64,000 bases of DNA from Arthrobacter sp. ISL-28 (GTDB lineage Bacteria; Actinomycetota; Actinomycetes; Actinomycetales; Micrococcaceae): positions 113,685 through 177,684 of the forward strand of contig NZ_JAGGPJ010000014.1 of assembly GCF_018613875.1 (NCBI RefSeq), in the 5' to 3' direction. Numbering within the stretch: the first letter of the stretch is position 1; each line of letters opens with the position of its first letter. Made by a program: the position numbers and the translations under genes. Below the pieces are notes generated by a model that saw nothing but the letters and a program-made list of their open reading frames with translations, was not told the origin of the DNA and searched no databases. Below are positions 16,531 to 24,931 of the stretch, in pieces.

Positions 16531-17181
16531 TTACCAGCCGCGGGCACGCCACTCCGCCAGGTGCGGACGTTCCGCGCCCAGGGTAGTGGGCTTGCCGTGG
16601 CCCGGGTGCACCACAGTGTCGTCCGGGTAGACGTCGAACAGCCGTTCGCTGACATCGGCGATCAGCTGGTTGAACCGCGCGGGATCGTTCTGGGTGTTGC
16701 CCACGCCGCCCGGAAACAGCGAATCCCCGGAGAAGATGTGGGCCGGGCCCTCCGGATCCTGGTAGACCAGTGCAACCGAGCCGGGGGTGTGTCCGCGCAG
16801 GTGCACTGCCGTCACATCGAAGCCGTCGAAGTTGCCGACGTCCCCGTGGTGCAGCAGCACATCCACCGGCACCGGCAGTTCCGGGGCGTCATCCGCACCG
16901 GCGGCCGTCCTGGCGCCGGTCGCTTCCACGAGCTCCGGAAGGGCACGGACGTGGTCCCAGTGCCGGTGCGTGGTGGCTATCAGCGCCAGCTGGGGCGTGG
17001 CCGCGGTGTCCTTTGCGGCGTCCGCGAGCAGGCCCTGGATTGCGGGCAGGTCATCCGCGGCATCGATCAACAGCTGCGCGCCGGATTCCTTGGCGGTGAG
17101 CAGATATACGTTGTTGTCCATCTCGCTGACAGAAATCCGGCGGATGGTGATGTCCCGGAGTGAATGAATGAGCGTGTCCAT
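16531..17181 (-). CDS. MBL-fold metallo-hydrolase (glyoxalase II-like)
   Basis: Cytoplasmic metallo-beta-lactamase-fold hydrolase of 216 residues. The zinc motif appears as THRHWDH (family form T-H-x-H-x-D-H), with HLRGHTPGS, FSGDSLFPGG and VVHPGHGKPT supplying the remaining ligands in order. This matches the hydroxyacylglutathione hydrolase-like subgroup. In mycothiol-using bacteria such proteins can act on thioesters, but the substrate cannot be told here. It is monocistronic, convergent with the helicase gene. Confidence 0.85.
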   Translation of the reverse strand: MDTLIHSLRDITIRRISVSEMDNNVYLLTAKESGAQLLIDAADDLPAIQGLLADAAKDTAATPQLALIATTHRHWDHVRALPELVEATGARTAAGADDAPELPVPVDVLLHHGDVGNFDGFDVTAVHLRGHTPGSVALVYQDPEGPAHIFSGDSLFPGGVGNTQNDPARFNQLIADVSERLFDVYPDDTVVHPGHGKPTTLGAERPHLAEWRARGW

Positions 17182-17231
17182 GCGCTTCAGTCTACGAAGG
17201 TTGAGCGCTGACGCTCGTGCAGGCCGCCGTG

Positions 17232-17265
17232 CCCTCCGCGGATTCCACTATCGGAATGCGGAGGG
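17232..17265 (-). terminator. Hairpin downstream of aldo/keto reductase
   Basis: CCCTCCGC (17232-17239) plus ATTCC pairs with GGAAT plus GCGGAGGG (17253-17265), with a two-base GG bulge and an ACTATC loop. It lies 45 bases beyond the aldo/keto reductase stop. No U-run follows, which is common for actinobacterial terminators. Confidence 0.5.
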
Positions 17266-17309
17266 GCGGCGTTTCTGCTGCTCGATGCGGCACAGCCGCC
17301 AGGAGCTTG

Positions 17310-18314
17310 TTACTCGCGGCCCAGGGACACCCACTGCGGATCGGCCGACCGGGAACCGACGACGGCGTCCGCGGCGGCGTCGAGAGCCTCGAGTTGCGCC
17401 GGGGTCAGCTCCACATACAGTGCGCCCAGGTTTTCATCGATGCGGTGCGCCTTGCGCGTGCCGGGAATCGGGACGACCGGCAGCCTAAGCCGCTTGCCAT
17501 GAGCCAGCAGCCACGCGAGGGCCACCTGGGCCGGCGTTGCCTCCAGCACGGTGGCCACGAGCTGGACGGCAGCCACCACCGCCTGATTCGCATCCGCTGC
17601 CTCCTCCGCGAAGCGCGGGATCTTGCGACGGAAGTCGTCGTCACCCAGCTGCGAGGCATCAACCGTTCCGGTGAGGAATCCGCGGCCCAGGGGCGAATAC
17701 GGGACGAAACCCACGCCGAGCTCGGCTGCGGTGGGCACTACATTGCGTTCCACGTCCCGGCTCCAGATGGACCATTCGCTCTGGACTGCGGCGATGGGGT
17801 GGATGCTGCTGGCTTCGCGCAGCTCCTCGGCGGTCACCTCGGACAGGCCCAGATGGCGGACCTTGCCCTGCTGCACCAACTCGGCCATGGCGCCGACCGT
17901 TTCCGAAATCGGCACCCGGACGTCGCGGCGGTGCATGTAATAAAGGTCAATGACATCCGTTCCCAGGCGCTGGAGACTGCGGTCCACGGCCGCCCTCACA
18001 TAAGGGGCGTCCCCGCGGATGTCGCTGTAGCCCGTGGACGGCACGCCCACCAAACCGAATTTCGTGGCCAGCTGCACCTCGCCGCGGCGGTCCTTGAGCA
18101 GCTGTGCGATCAGCTCCTCATTGCTTCCGCCGCCGTAGATGTCGGCCGTATCGATGAAGCTGATGCCGGCATCCACCGCGTGGTGCAGGGTCTGCAACGC
18201 CTCGGCCGGGTCCACCTCGCCATATACGGGGGTTAGCGCCATGCCGCCAAACCCGAGGGGGCTGACGTGGAGGCCGTCCCCCAGATACACCGTTGTTGCC
18301 GAGTTATTCGTCAT
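17310..18314 (-). CDS. Aldo/keto reductase
   Basis: NADPH-dependent (beta/alpha)8 oxidoreductase, 334 residues. The N-terminal GLHVSPLGFGGMALTPVYG, the catalytic Asp/Tyr region FIDTADIYGGGSNEELI, the Lys in LATKFGLVG and YYMHRRDVRVP are all in place, as is the nucleotide-binding IPGTRKAHRIDEN near the C-terminus. This resembles the AKR13/YajO-like general aldehyde/ketone reductases. The start at ATG 18314 follows GGAGATGGAG. Physiological substrate unknown. Confidence 0.9.
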   Translation of the reverse strand: MTNNSATTVYLGDGLHVSPLGFGGMALTPVYGEVDPAEALQTLHHAVDAGISFIDTADIYGGGSNEELIAQLLKDRRGEVQLATKFGLVGVPSTGYSDIRGDAPYVRAAVDRSLQRLGTDVIDLYYMHRRDVRVPISETVGAMAELVQQGKVRHLGLSEVTAEELREASSIHPIAAVQSEWSIWSRDVERNVVPTAAELGVGFVPYSPLGRGFLTGTVDASQLGDDDFRRKIPRFAEEAADANQAVVAAVQLVATVLEATPAQVALAWLLAHGKRLRLPVVPIPGTRKAHRIDENLGALYVELTPAQLEALDAAADAVVGSRSADPQWVSLGRE

Positions 18315-18413
18315 CTCAATCTCCATCTCCGGGGGATGCTGTCCCAGCCAAGAACCAAGGCAGCCGGGCGGGTATTCCGGCAAAATGCTTTTCTACGGCC
18401 AGCAGCGGAAGAC

Positions 18414-18812
18414 TCAGCGGCCCTGGTCCGCTGCCGCGGCTGGTCGAGGCTCCCTTTGGGAAGGCAGCAGCTTCAGGCCGGCGGCGCAGCCCGCGATTCC
18501 GGCAATGAACAGCAGTTTGACCGCACTGACAGGCTCGACGCCGGTGGCCATGGCCCAGCCGACTGTCAGAGCTGCGCCGATCCCCACCCAGACGGCGTAA
18601 GCGGTACCGAGCGGGATGTGCTTCACTGCCAGGCCGAGGCCAAGCATGCTGAGCGCCGCCGCCCCGGCAAAAACCAGCGACGGTATCTGTTTCGTCAAGC
18701 CGTCGGACAGTCCCAGGGCTGTCGCCCAGACCGCTTCAAGAACGGCGGAGGCCAACAGGATGAGCCAGGCGGCACGGGGCTTTTTCGGTGACATCAGCTC
18801 CGACATCATCAT
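18414..18812 (-). CDS. SMR-family exporter subunit, second of pair (Gdx/SugE-like)
   Basis: Small multidrug resistance protein with four transmembrane helices, 132 residues. The essential Glu is in helix 1 (ASAVLEAVWATAL, about residue 26), and the helix 3-4 region has the family GTAYAVWVGIGAALTV. The ATG at 18812 overlaps the upstream partner's stop (ATGA), so subunits are made in equal amounts as in heterodimeric pairs such as YkkC/YkkD. With the guanidine-III riboswitch ahead of the pair, guanidinium export is the likely job. The tail is slightly longer than usual (RPAAAADQGR). Confidence 0.9.
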   Translation of the reverse strand: MMMSELMSPKKPRAAWLILLASAVLEAVWATALGLSDGLTKQIPSLVFAGAAALSMLGLGLAVKHIPLGTAYAVWVGIGAALTVGWAMATGVEPVSAVKLLFIAGIAGCAAGLKLLPSQREPRPAAAADQGR

Positions 18813-19132
18813 GCCACCACCTTCAGGCCAACCACGCACGCAGCAATGCCGCCGAGCAGCAGCAGCCGCGCCGCCGTCGGCCGTTCAACTTTGGTGACGA
18901 TCGCGTAAGCGGACGTCAGCACCACCCCGACGCCGACCCACACCGCGTAGGCGGTGCCGGTGGGGATGGACTGCATCGCGATGGTGAGGCCGGCCGTGCT
19001 GGCCATGAGCGAAACGAGGAAGAGGAGACCCGGGGCGATCCGGCGTCGGCCTCTGGCCTGGGAGGTGCGGTGCAGCGCGGCAGCCCACACCGCCTCGAGG
19101 GCCCCGGAGAAAATGAGGATGAACCACGACAT
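18809..19132 (-). CDS. SMR-family exporter subunit, first of pair (Gdx/SugE-like)
   Basis: Four-helix SMR protein of 107 residues. Helix 1 reads MSWFILIFSGALEAVWAAAL, with the conserved Glu at position 13 and the W-x-x-L...E arrangement of guanidinium exporters (SugE/Gdx) rather than polyspecific EmrE. GTAYAVWVGVGVVLTSAY marks helix 3. ATG 19132 follows AAGGAG. The frame is open further upstream, but that part would read through the riboswitch. It is coupled to the second subunit by an ATGA overlap. Proton-driven guanidinium export as a heterodimer is inferred from the riboswitch and the family. Confidence 0.92.
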   Translation of the reverse strand: MSWFILIFSGALEAVWAAALHRTSQARGRRRIAPGLLFLVSLMASTAGLTIAMQSIPTGTAYAVWVGVGVVLTSAYAIVTKVERPTAARLLLLGGIAACVVGLKVVA

Positions 19133-19143
19133 GACAGCTCCTT

Positions 19144-19184
19144 GGCCAGTCTTGTCGCGTGCCGGGTACTGAACCGTCGTCCGG
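19144..19184 (-). ncRNA. Guanidine-III riboswitch (ykkC-III)
   Basis: On the minus strand this 41-base segment starts CCGGACGA, has TACCCGG in the middle and ACAAGAC near its end. These are the three invariant blocks of the actinobacterial ykkC-III motif (the Thermobifida fusca aptamer has CCGGACGAG..., GTACCCGG..., GGACAAGACGG) in the same order and at nearly the same spacing. The first stem pairs CCGG with CCGG; the second pairs CAGT with ACTG. It ends 11 bases before the SMR start, next to the AAGGAG site, so control of translation initiation is likely. Confidence 0.86.
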
Positions 19185-19319
19185 AGGTCCACGAACGGGA
19201 CCTTGGTTTTCACCCTAGCAATGCCCGACGGCAGCTGCCACCGTTGGTGGTCATGCTCACCGACAGTGCCGGGCCGTGAGCCGGCGGCCAGTCCGGGGGG
19301 TGGTATGGCAGGATCCGGG

Positions 19320-20054
19320 TCAGGGTGCGAAATGGGAGTGCCCGCCGCTGCCGGCAATCTGGAGCAGGATTTCCTCGGCAACGAGGTGCAGTTTCATGTT
19401 CCGGTGGTTTGAGGCCCGGGTCAGGATGGCGAAGGCCTCCTCCTGGCTGCACCGGTTCTGGCCCATGATGGCTCCACAGACAAGGTCGATCGTGGTGCGG
19501 TTCACCATGGCAGCGCGCAAGTCTTCCGCGAGAAGCTGCTCGGTGCCGATGCGGACCGCCAGGCGCAGGGCGTGCCCGGCGGTCTTCGCGAATCCTTCGG
19601 CCACGGTAACAGTACGGGAATCGAAGACGCCGGCGGCCCGCGCATAGATGTTCAGGGCGGCCCAGGAATCCTTACCGAGTTCCAGCGGGAGCCCGAGCAC
19701 GGAATAGATGCCGTGGCTGGCTAGAGCCTTCTGGTACTCCGGCCAGCGGGTTTCCGTGCGGACGTCATCCAGCAGGACAGCCGTATTGCTTTCCAACGCC
19801 TCGAGGCATGGCCCACTTCCCAACAGGTGCTGGATCTCATTCACTTCGCGGGCGTTGGGGCTGCTGCCGGCAAGCGTGCCGGAGCGATTCCGCCGGCGCA
19901 GCGTGATGGCGCACGCCACGGGCTCGTCGATTGAGTTGCTGATTGCCTTCGAGGCGTAGACAGTCAGCTCTTCCAGGAATTCACCCACGCTGGCGGTGTC
20001 GATGATGAGGTCTTGCAGCTCAAGGATGGAGGACTCGTCGTGCGGAGTCGTCAT
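19320..20054 (-). CDS. GAF-ANTAR domain RNA-binding regulator
   Basis: 244-residue signalling protein. The N-terminal two thirds form a GAF sensor (for example LGSGPCLEALE, WPEYQKALASHGIYSVLGLPL). The C-terminal 60 residues are an ANTAR RNA-binding domain (LRAAMVNRTTIDLVCGAIM, then EEAFAILTRASNHRNMKL). ANTAR proteins act as antiterminators by binding paired hexaloop hairpins in mRNA leaders; GAF-ANTAR versions are frequent in Actinobacteria. No cognate histidine kinase is adjacent. Ligand and targets unknown. Confidence 0.9.
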   Translation of the reverse strand: MTTPHDESSILELQDLIIDTASVGEFLEELTVYASKAISNSIDEPVACAITLRRRNRSGTLAGSSPNAREVNEIQHLLGSGPCLEALESNTAVLLDDVRTETRWPEYQKALASHGIYSVLGLPLELGKDSWAALNIYARAAGVFDSRTVTVAEGFAKTAGHALRLAVRIGTEQLLAEDLRAAMVNRTTIDLVCGAIMGQNRCSQEEAFAILTRASNHRNMKLHLVAEEILLQIAGSGGHSHFAP

Positions 20055-20103
20055 AGCATCATGCTACGCCTGCAAGATGCCCGCTGGACTCTGGCTTTGC
20101 CCC

Positions 20104-20634
20104 CTAAAGAGTGCCGCCAGCCGCTTCCGGTGCCGAGGCGTCACGCCCGCTATCCCCGATGGTTTCCCGCGCCACGAAGTTCTCGATATCGAAGAGGTTC
20201 TCGGCCCGCTCGGCGATGTTGAGCAGCGTGCTCATCGAGGCGACTTCCTCGACCTGCTCCTTGAGGAACCAGAGCATGAACTGCTCCCCGAGCGCATCAT
20301 CTTCGGCCCGGGCTGCCCTGAACAGGCCCTCGATGCTCTGCGTGACTTCCTTTTCCTGCTGCAGCGCGAGCGCCAACGGCTCCGTCACCGAGTGGAAGTC
20401 GTTCCGGACAGCGGGGACACCCGGAATTGAGACCGGGTGGTTCCGGTCCAGCATGTACCGGACCATCATCATGGCATGATTGCGTTCCTCCACGGACTGG
20501 CGGTAGAAGTACTTCGCCAGCTGGGGGAGGTCCTGATTATCGAACCAGACAGCCACCGCAATGTACTGCTGGGAGGCAGCAAACTCATGGCCGATCTGGA
20601 GTGAGAGGAGATCGGTGAACTTTGATTTCGTCAT
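20104..20634 (-). CDS. Ferritin (non-haem iron storage)
   Basis: 176-residue four-helix ferritin. The dinuclear ferroxidase ligands are visible as Glu17 (IGHEFAASQQY), Glu50 and His53 (VEERNHAM), with a further Glu pair in FLKEQVEEVAS near residue 130. It oxidises and stores iron in a 24-mer in the cytoplasm, protecting against Fenton chemistry. The tail after residue 155 is Gly/Ala-rich and not conserved. It is a single gene located upstream, on the same strand, of the GAF-ANTAR gene. Confidence 0.93.
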   Translation of the reverse strand: MTKSKFTDLLSLQIGHEFAASQQYIAVAVWFDNQDLPQLAKYFYRQSVEERNHAMMMVRYMLDRNHPVSIPGVPAVRNDFHSVTEPLALALQQEKEVTQSIEGLFRAARAEDDALGEQFMLWFLKEQVEEVASMSTLLNIAERAENLFDIENFVARETIGDSGRDASAPEAAGGTL

Positions 20635-20702
20635 GGACCAGAGTCTAGGTCGGGCTCTCCCGACGGAACCAGTGTGGCAAAGCTCAGCTAAGCAAGCACA
20701 GG

Positions 20703-21425
20703 CTAGCCTGCCACCTGGTCCTGGGACGCTGCGTCGGTGGACGTCACCTCGGTAGACGCCGAGCCAGGGGACACTTTGTCGATGGATATGACCGCCAGGA
20801 AACCGCGGCCCAGGATCTCAGGCGTCCGGGTGTCTGAACCGACCACCGCGTCATAGCGGCCTAGCGTCTCCGGTTCACCCTGACTGCCATCAATGCGACT
20901 GCCTTGAGATTCGCTTGCCTCAATTTCGCCGGCGGCCGTTTCCTCACGGTCCTCAGCCGCCGGCTCCGAGCCGGGGCTGGCCGTCGCCTGCCCCTGGAGC
21001 AAAACGGCGATTTGCCCGCCAAACACGGGGTGGGCCCGCTTCTTGGAAAGCTCCACGATCGATGTGTAGCCCTTGAAGGCACCAGCCCGGGTGATGACGT
21101 TGAGGTTGCGGATGTCGCCCGTGGGCAAGGCGCTGGAAGCGGCCGCATCCCCCGAAAAGCGGAAGGGGCGGTACTTCTCGAGGGGGTGGTCGCTGCCGTC
21201 GACGGTCAGGAGCAGGAGCTCGCCGTCGATCACCGTCAGCACCCGCTCCATACCGGGGAAGGGGGAGTAATCGCCGGCTTTGGTGACGTCGGCGATGCTG
21301 ACCCGCCAATCCCAGGCACCGTCCTGCGCCGATGCCGCCAGGGGATGGCTGGCCAGGTCCCGGGTCACCCCGCCGCCGTTGCGCCACGGTTGCGGTCTGA
21401 GGTCTGCGAAGCGAATGATCTCCAT
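20703..21425 (-). CDS. HutD/Ves family protein
   Basis: Cupin-like protein of the HutD/Ves family (240 residues). The N-terminal PQPWRNGGGVTRDLASHP and RVSIADVTKAGDYSPFPGMERVLTVIDG are diagnostic. The expected fold is interrupted around residues 150-190 by an acidic, low-complexity insertion rich in Glu, Ala and Ser. The DNA around it is high-GC, so the insertion does not look foreign. HutD is often linked to histidine utilisation, but no hut genes are nearby and the molecular function is unproven. Confidence 0.82.
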   Translation of the reverse strand: MEIIRFADLRPQPWRNGGGVTRDLASHPLAASAQDGAWDWRVSIADVTKAGDYSPFPGMERVLTVIDGELLLLTVDGSDHPLEKYRPFRFSGDAAASSALPTGDIRNLNVITRAGAFKGYTSIVELSKKRAHPVFGGQIAVLLQGQATASPGSEPAAEDREETAAGEIEASESQGSRIDGSQGEPETLGRYDAVVGSDTRTPEILGRGFLAVISIDKVSPGSASTEVTSTDAASQDQVAG

Positions 21426-21589
21426 CCGCCCAGCCTAGCGGGGGGACGAGTCCACACGGCAGCGAAACGGCCGGCCTTCCGGTGCCGGCCCTTCGCTGCC
21501 GGTCCTTCGTTGCCGAGGGCTTGCCGCCCGCGTAAAGTCAGCGCAGTATGACTACGTCGTTGCGGAACACCAACCAAAGGAGCCGGTGA

Positions 21590-22186
21590 ATGTTCGTCAA
21601 AGTGTGCGGGCTGAGTACGCCTGAATCGATCCGAGAGGCAGTGGATGCCGGAGCGGACGCGGTGGGATTTGTACTGACGGCCAGCCCCCGCGTGGTCTCC
21701 CCGGCGCAAGTAACCCAGCTGCTCAGCAGCGTTCCCGACGGCGTCGCCGCAGTCGGCGTTTTCCGCCACGAACCTGCCGAAGACGCCGTGGCCATTGCCC
21801 GTGCGGCGGGCCTGGAATGGATCCAGCTGCACGGCGACCGCACCCCCGAGGACGTCAAGACCGCGCACGACGCCGGCATGAAGGTTATCCGGGCCGTCGC
21901 CATCGGGTCCGCCGAGGACGCGTTCGACAGTTGGGGCGAGGAACTGCTCCTGGTCGACGCCGCGTTTCCCGGATCAGGCGAAAGCTGGGACTACTCCTCC
22001 ATGCGCAGCAAGGGCCTTGAAGGGCGGAAGTGGCTCCTCGCCGGCGGACTGAACTCCGCCAATGTCGCCGAGGCAGCCAAGGCGGCGGGGGCCTGGGGCG
22101 TGGACGTCTCCTCCGGCGTGGAGGAGTCCCTGGGCATCAAGGACCCGGCGAAAATCCGCGCGTTCGTCGCGGCGGCGAAAGCCTGA
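21590..22186 (+). CDS. trpF: Phosphoribosylanthranilate isomerase
   Basis: 198-residue TIM-barrel isomerase of tryptophan synthesis. The general base Cys6 is in FVKVCGLSTPESI and the general acid Asp is in LLLVDAAFPGSG. The phosphate-binding LLAGGLNSANV and GVDVSSGVE complete the site. It stands alone, outside any trp operon, 25 bases before an MFS gene. Many Actinobacteria lack trpF and use the bifunctional HisA-type PriA, so a free-standing intact trpF is worth noting. Confidence 0.93.
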   Translation: MFVKVCGLSTPESIREAVDAGADAVGFVLTASPRVVSPAQVTQLLSSVPDGVAAVGVFRHEPAEDAVAIARAAGLEWIQLHGDRTPEDVKTAHDAGMKVIRAVAIGSAEDAFDSWGEELLLVDAAFPGSGESWDYSSMRSKGLEGRKWLLAGGLNSANVAEAAKAAGAWGVDVSSGVEESLGIKDPAKIRAFVAAAKA

Positions 22187-22211
22187 CGGCTGCGTGGGTC
22201 CTTCCCCGGTC

Positions 22212-23426
22212 GTGACTGCCAAGGCACCCTTGGCCCCGCTGTATGCAGCGGGATTCGTGACCGCCTTTGGGGCCCACAGCATTGCCGCGGGGATGGGGGC
22301 GCAGAGCGGGAACATCGGCCTGACCCTGCTGAACCTGGGCGTTCTGCTTGCCGTCTATGACATCTCCGAAGTCTTCCTCAAGCCCTTTTTCGGGGCGTTG
22401 AGCGACAGGATCGGGGCCAAACCCGTCATCGTCGGCGGGCTGCTGGGCTTTGCCCTGCTTTCGCTGATTGGGCTGTGGGCGGCTGATCCGCTCATGCTCG
22501 GCTTGGCCCGCTTGGGCCAGGGCTCTGCCGCTTCGGCCTTCTCCCCGTCCTCGTCGGCCATGGTGGCGCGCTTGACGGCGGGCAAGAGCACGGGCGCGGT
22601 CTTCGGCAGGTATGGCTCTTGGAAGAGCCTGGGCTATGTGATCGGGCCGCTCCTGGGTGCCGGCCTGATCCTGGCCGGAGGTTTCGCGCTGTTATTCGGT
22701 GCCCTGGCGGTGCTGGCCGCAGTCACTGCAGTGTGGGTGATGGTCTCCGTCCCGCATCTTGCACCGCTTCCGCGCCCACGGTACACAGTGTTGGACCTGA
22801 CAAGGCAGGTTGCGGAACGCAGCTTCCTGATCCCGACCCTGGCGCTGGCAGGATCCATGGGCGCCATGGGAGCGGCCATCGGATTCCTCCCGGCACTGGC
22901 CGTGAGCCACGGACTTGATCCGCTGGCGGGCACGGCGTCGGTCAGCGTGCTGGCCGTGGCCTCCGTGCTCGTCCAGCCGCGGGTGGGTCGCCTGCGCGAC
23001 CGGCGCCGGATCGGTGACGCCGGCGGCATGACGGCAGGACTCCTGCTCACGGCCGCCGGTGTCGCACTCCTGGCCCTCGCGCCCTCGCCCGTCACCATCT
23101 TCCTGGCCGCTGCTGCAATCGGTACCGGTGCCGGCACTGCGACGCCGTTGGGCTTTGCCCATCTGGCGGACACCACCCCGCCTGAACGCATGGGACGGAC
23201 CATGGGCTCAGCCGAACTGGGGCGCGAACTTGGCGACGCCGGCGGTCCGCTCCTCCTCGGCGCGGTTGCCACCCTGGCAGGCCTCCCGCTCGGCCTCGGC
23301 GTGCTAGCGATGCTCGTTGCCGCGGCCAGCATTCCCAGACTGGAGTCCGGACCAGCAGGTTCAGGGTTAAATCAGGGCAGGCCCCGAGGCTCCGGCCGCG
23401 TAAGGAAGGGCAGAATGGACGGATGA
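22212..23426 (+). CDS. MFS transporter
   Basis: Twelve-helix MFS protein of about 404 residues. LSDRIGAKPVIVGG follows helix 2 and a proline/glycine-rich RLGQGSAASAFSPSSSAMV forms helix 4, resembling drug-efflux permeases of the DHA1 class. GTG 22212 is my choice of start; GTG 22194 is also in frame, and neither has a strong ribosome-binding site. It may depend on translation from trpF just upstream. Its TGA overlaps the next start (ATGA), so a YccF protein is made with it. Substrate unknown. Confidence 0.82.
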   Translation: MTAKAPLAPLYAAGFVTAFGAHSIAAGMGAQSGNIGLTLLNLGVLLAVYDISEVFLKPFFGALSDRIGAKPVIVGGLLGFALLSLIGLWAADPLMLGLARLGQGSAASAFSPSSSAMVARLTAGKSTGAVFGRYGSWKSLGYVIGPLLGAGLILAGGFALLFGALAVLAAVTAVWVMVSVPHLAPLPRPRYTVLDLTRQVAERSFLIPTLALAGSMGAMGAAIGFLPALAVSHGLDPLAGTASVSVLAVASVLVQPRVGRLRDRRRIGDAGGMTAGLLLTAAGVALLALAPSPVTIFLAAAAIGTGAGTATPLGFAHLADTTPPERMGRTMGSAELGRELGDAGGPLLLGAVATLAGLPLGLGVLAMLVAAASIPRLESGPAGSGLNQGRPRGSGRVRKGRMDG

Positions 23427-23824
23427 AGACACTCCTGAATATCATCTGGCTCGTATTCGGCGGCCTTTGGCTTGCAATCGGCTACTTCGTGGCCGGCGTG
23501 ATCTGCTGCGTGCTGATCGTCACCATCCCCTGGGGCATCGCCTCGTTCCGCATCGCTAACTACACGCTCTGGCCCTTCGGGCGCATGGTGGTGGACAAGC
23601 CGGGAGGAAACGGGGTGTTCGCGCTGCTGGGAAACGTGATCTGGCTCCTTGTGGCCGGGATCTGGATCGCCGTCGGACACGTGCTCACGGCGATAGCCAT
23701 GGCCCTCACGATCATCGGAATCCCCCTGGCCATCGCCAACCTGAAGCTCATCCCGGTCTCGCTCATGCCGCTGGGCAAGCAGATTGTTCCTACGGACCGG
23801 CCGTTTATCACCAGCTACCGCTAG
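23423..23824 (+). CDS. YccF domain membrane protein
   Basis: 133-residue protein with two YccF (DUF307) repeats. Each repeat is a hydrophobic pair followed by a conserved GI-motif: IPWGIASFRIANYTLWPFG and later IPLAIANLKLIPVSLMPLG. It begins ILNIIWLVFGGLWLAIGY, the usual family start. About four membrane segments. The ATG overlaps the stop of the MFS gene, which links their expression. The family is widespread but has no established function. Confidence 0.88.
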   Translation: MKTLLNIIWLVFGGLWLAIGYFVAGVICCVLIVTIPWGIASFRIANYTLWPFGRMVVDKPGGNGVFALLGNVIWLLVAGIWIAVGHVLTAIAMALTIIGIPLAIANLKLIPVSLMPLGKQIVPTDRPFITSYR

Positions 23825-23837
23825 CCCCGGCTGAACA

Positions 23838-24719
23838 TCAGCGGCCGGCAGCTTGAAGCTCACCGGCAAGATTCCGGCGTGCGGACTCCAGCCACAGCTC
23901 GCGGGCACGTTCGGTGTGGAACAGCGGATCGAGCGCCAGCAGCCGGCGGACGACGGCGGCCCTCCCGGCCGCGAAGTCAGCGTCGCCGATGTGCGCGTAA
24001 TCTTCCCGGACCGCGGCCACGTACCGTGCGTACGGCTCGGGTTCGCCGCCGAGAACGGACAGGTCCGCATCACAAAGGAGGGCGCCGTCGTCGTCCCCGG
24101 GGGCCGGCCGGTGGTCCGACGTGAGGCGGACCAGGCGCGCGACCTCATCGATTTCCCTGCCGGGGAGGCCCGCATCGGCGAGCCTGAGCTCGGCGAGCCG
24201 TGCCGACTCTTCCTCGTCCTGGCCGGCGATGCCCCGGTAGACGGCGTCGTGGAACCATGCCGCGAGGAGTACGGTGCGTGGCGGCTCGGCAGGTTCGGAG
24301 AGCAGGTCCAGAGCCTCAAGCACCGCCAGAAGGTGGGTGCAGCCGTGGTACTTGCGGTGGCTCTCGCTCCAGCGGTCCAGGAGATCCAGGAAGAGGGCGT
24401 CATGCCCTGGCATTACCTTGTTCCAACGGTTCAGGAGCGGCGTCTTCAGGGACTTGTTTCGCTCCCGGGCGGGAATCCGCAGGCCGCTCGCTATGAGCTT
24501 CCGGACCAGGATCCGCGCTTCCACCGGAATGGCGCCCGCGGCAACCAGTGCTTCATAACGGCGCTCCGGCACGTCGTAGTGGTCGCCGTCGAAGGCCCGC
24601 TCTGGTATCTCCGCCGCGGCCGCGAAGGCGTGCAGTTCCGTCAGCGAGGTGTCCGATATCAGGTGCGAGAAGTGGGTTTCGTGCGCAGGCCAGAGCGGGG
24701 GATCCAGGTAAATGGCCAT
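23838..24719 (-). CDS. DUF4031-HD domain fusion protein
   Basis: 293-residue cytoplasmic protein in two parts. Residues 1-90 are DUF4031 (MAIYLDPPLWPAHETHFSHL, then RRYEALVAAGAIPVEARIL). From about 115 onward there is an HD-type phosphohydrolase fold: YHGCTHLLAVLEALD and AAWFHDAVYRG supply the H...HD metal ligands, with LTSDHRP and LLCDADLSVLGG following. HD proteins of this shape hydrolyse phosphomonoesters or nucleotides. The N-terminal domain's function is unknown. The stop lies 13 bases from the convergent YccF stop. Confidence 0.85.
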   Translation of the reverse strand: MAIYLDPPLWPAHETHFSHLISDTSLTELHAFAAAAEIPERAFDGDHYDVPERRYEALVAAGAIPVEARILVRKLIASGLRIPARERNKSLKTPLLNRWNKVMPGHDALFLDLLDRWSESHRKYHGCTHLLAVLEALDLLSEPAEPPRTVLLAAWFHDAVYRGIAGQDEEESARLAELRLADAGLPGREIDEVARLVRLTSDHRPAPGDDDGALLCDADLSVLGGEPEPYARYVAAVREDYAHIGDADFAAGRAAVVRRLLALDPLFHTERARELWLESARRNLAGELQAAGR

Positions 24720-24931
24720 GGAGGAAGTCTAGTCCTGGGGCTGGGCAGCTGCTGTCCAGAAGGCCGCGACTTACTCTTCCAGCCTGGCGCCTTACTTTCC
24801 AGCTCCGGCCCCGGCGTCCTGGTCCCGCTGAAGTGAAGCCTCAGCGGCGCCCTCGACCCGCCCCGGAAGGGGGCCAGGACGCCGCGCAACTCAGATTCGC
24901 CTTACAGGCGGCCGCAGGGCAACGGCAGGAG

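Noticed and set aside
18809..19381. 190-residue version of the first SMR protein
   Set aside because: The extra N-terminus would be translated through the riboswitch; the family length and AAGGAG support ATG 19132.
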